64,000 nucleotides of DNA from Streptomyces sp. WAC05374 (GTDB taxonomy: Bacteria; Actinomycetota; Actinomycetes; Streptomycetales; Streptomycetaceae), in NCBI RefSeq assembly GCF_004353505.1, contig NZ_SMNQ01000006.1, positions 248,001 to 312,000 on the forward strand, read 5' to 3'. Every line of letters starts with the position of its first letter. Position 1 is the first letter of the stretch. The position numbers were made by a program, and so were the translations under genes. Below the pieces are notes generated by a model, which did not search any database, was not told the origin of the DNA, and saw only the letters and a program-made list of their open reading frames with translations. This document shows, in pieces, positions 62,765 to 64,000 of the stretch.

Positions 62765-63723
62765 GCGCCCACCCCGAGCTTCCTGAGTTCCTTGGCCAGC
62801 CGGTAGAGACCGGCGATGTCCGCGCCCTCCCCCAGGAAGGGCAGTTCGTACGTCGGGACCTGAAGCTTCGCCAGTGCCTCGCGCTGCTCCCGCTCCAGCT
62901 CGACCCGCTGGGCGTGCTCGGCGGCCTGGTCCAGGAGCGGGCCGACCAGTCGGGCCGCGCCACTGATGCCGGCGGCGGCGAGCGCGGTGGCGATGTCCTT
63001 GCGGTGGCCGCCGGCGGCCGCCCGTACCGCGTCCTCGTCCAGGACGTGCGGGCGGACCATGTTGACGATCACGCCACCCACCGGCAGGTCCGCCTCGCGC
63101 AGCTCGGCGATGCCGTCGGCGGTCTCCTGGACGGGCATCTCCTCCAGGAGGGTCACCAGGTGGACGGCCGTCTCGGGGGACTTCAGGACCCGCATGACCG
63201 CCTGGGCCTGATTGTGTATCGGGCCGATCCTGGCCAGCCCCGCCACCTCGTCGTTGACGTTCAGGAAGCGGGTGATGCGGCCGGTGGGAGGGGCGTCCAT
63301 GACGACGTGGTCGTACACGAAGCCCCCCTGTTTCTCCCGCCGGCGTACCGCCTCGCACGCCTTGCCGGTCAGCAGGACGTCCCGTACGCCCGGCGCGATG
63401 GTGGTCGCGAAGTCGATGGCGCCCAGCTTCTTGAGGGCGCGGCCCGCCGAGCCGAGCTTGTAGAACATCTGGAGGTAGTCGAGGAGCGCGCGTTCGGCGT
63501 CGATGGCCAGCGCGTACACCTCACCGCCGCCCGGCGCGACGGCGATCTTCCGCTCCTCGTACGGGAGCGCCTCCGTCTCGAAGAGCTGTGCGATGCCCTG
63601 CCTGCCTTCGACCTCCACGAGGAGAGTCCGCTTGCCCTCGGTCGCGAGGGCGAGCGCGAGGGCGGCGGCGACCGTCGTCTTACCGGTACCGCCCTTGCCG
63701 CTGACGACCTGGAGCCTGCTCAC
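62761..63723 (-). CDS. ArsA-like ATPase 1
   Basis: 320 aa. P-loop QVVSGKGGTGKTTVAAALA, LLVEVEGRQGIAQLFE, VVMDAPPTGRITRFLN. Coupled to the second ArsA gene by ATGA, so the two likely form a heterodimer, each giving one half of the ArsA pseudodimer. The pair lies beside wblA in Streptomyces and may relate to development, but that is not proven. Confidence 0.88.
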   Translation of the reverse strand: MSRLQVVSGKGGTGKTTVAAALALALATEGKRTLLVEVEGRQGIAQLFETEALPYEERKIAVAPGGGEVYALAIDAERALLDYLQMFYKLGSAGRALKKLGAIDFATTIAPGVRDVLLTGKACEAVRRREKQGGFVYDHVVMDAPPTGRITRFLNVNDEVAGLARIGPIHNQAQAVMRVLKSPETAVHLVTLLEEMPVQETADGIAELREADLPVGGVIVNMVRPHVLDEDAVRAAAGGHRKDIATALAAAGISGAARLVGPLLDQAAEHAQRVELEREQREALAKLQVPTYELPFLGEGADIAGLYRLAKELRKLGVGA

Positions 63724-63795
63724 GTATTCGAGCCTAACCAGTCGGGTCGTGGGCTACGCAGGAGGCTGCCTTTCACAGCGGCTACAGTCGGCTCC

Positions 63796-63954
63796 ATGAC
63801 CAAGTGGGAATACGCGACCGTGCCCCTTCTCGTGCACGCGACCAAGCAGATTCTGGACACCTGGGGCGAGGACGGCTGGGAGCTCGTCCAGGTCGTTCCC
63901 GGGCCGAACAACCCCGAGCAGCTCGTGGCCTACCTGAAGCGGGAGAAGCCGTGA
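63796..63954 (+). CDS. DUF4177 small protein
   Basis: 52 aa. MTKWEYATVPLL, ILDTWGEDGWELVQVVPG and QLVAYLKREKP are the DUF4177 fold. The stop overlaps the RidA-family start by GTGA. Confidence 0.85.
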   Translation: MTKWEYATVPLLVHATKQILDTWGEDGWELVQVVPGPNNPEQLVAYLKREKP

Positions 63955-64000
63955 CCGGCCGCGTGGAGGCCACGCTCGCCGAACTCGGCCTGACCCTGCC
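63951..64000 (+). CDS. RidA-family protein, 5' end only
   Basis: Begins GTG 63951 and reads MTGRVEATLAELGLTLP to the window edge, the N-terminus of RidA/YjgF proteins that deaminate reactive imines. Coupled to DUF4177. Confidence 0.7.
   Translation, partial: MTGRVEATLAELGLTL

Noticed and set aside
61460..63723. ArsA pair as an arsenic-resistance operon
   Set aside because: No arsB, arsC or arsR genes and no metalloid-binding Cys pattern seen.

Overview
The window is high-GC actinobacterial chromosome, almost certainly Streptomyces or a close relative. The evidence is very high GC at third codon positions, frequent GTG/TTG starts, a WhiB-family regulator matching WblA, a DUF397/XRE pair, a HspR/HAIR heat-shock circuit, a DasR-type chitinase promoter and a perfect parS site. 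As far as I recall, the order wblA - ask - purA - kyn genes - fba/pyrE - clpB - hspR/dnaJ/grpE matches the chromosomal core of S. coelicolor (about SCO3575 to SCO3671). I see no insertion sequence, prophage or CRISPR array.

Region by region. 1-2.0 kb: end of the dnaK operon (grpE 3' end, dnaJ, hspR). 2.1-5.0 kb: a lipoprotein, an unknown gene, and a LuxR-type regulator divergent from a secreted W-repeat peptide that is translationally coupled to a degenerate Rieske-like protein. 5.1-9.3 kb: a PPOX protein, clpB with a HAIR operator, and a YbjN-like protein. 9.3-16.8 kb: a PIG-V-like membrane mannosyltransferase, an aminotransferase, two Gly/Ser/Cys-rich mini-proteins, DUF2617, a membrane-fused spermidine synthase, a CoxG-like protein and an aldose epimerase. 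16.8-20 kb: pyrE, a terminator that is also a parS site, fba, DUF3151 and DUF3152. 20-23 kb: kynurenine operon (tryptophan to anthranilate). 23-28.5 kb: an NmrA-like protein, a two-component system, a P450 and a DAGK-like protein. 28.5-34.5 kb: purA, a membrane Ser/Thr kinase, a PstS-like membrane protein and a GH19 chitinase. 34.5-40.2 kb: decayed DUF2182 and DUF1326 genes, SRPBCC, DUF397/XRE, a PrmC-like methyltransferase, a VOC protein and a MarR/DJ-1 operon. 40.3-48 kb: a class III aminotransferase with a GntR regulator, a SLATT membrane protein, ybaB-recR-DUF5063, and LysR divergent from a YncE-like propeller. 48.2-52.8 kb: ask-asd, where the Asd lacks its catalytic cysteine, then an ECF sigma factor with a membrane partner. 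53-64 kb: SURF1, an S9 peptidase, tRNA-Pro, a phosphoesterase, yqeY, a class A PBP, wblA, two ArsA-like ATPases, DUF4177 and the start of a RidA-family gene.

Functional links visible in the sequence: HspR is encoded here and its operator lies in front of clpB, so the two chaperone loci share one repressor. The kyn genes form one unit to anthranilate. ask and asd overlap functionally, and ask carries an internal start for a beta subunit. MarR and DJ-1 genes overlap by ATGA and face two tandem palindromes that look like an autoregulatory operator. The least explained locus is 3.2-5.0 kb: LuxR regulator, W-repeat secreted peptide and Rieske-like protein.
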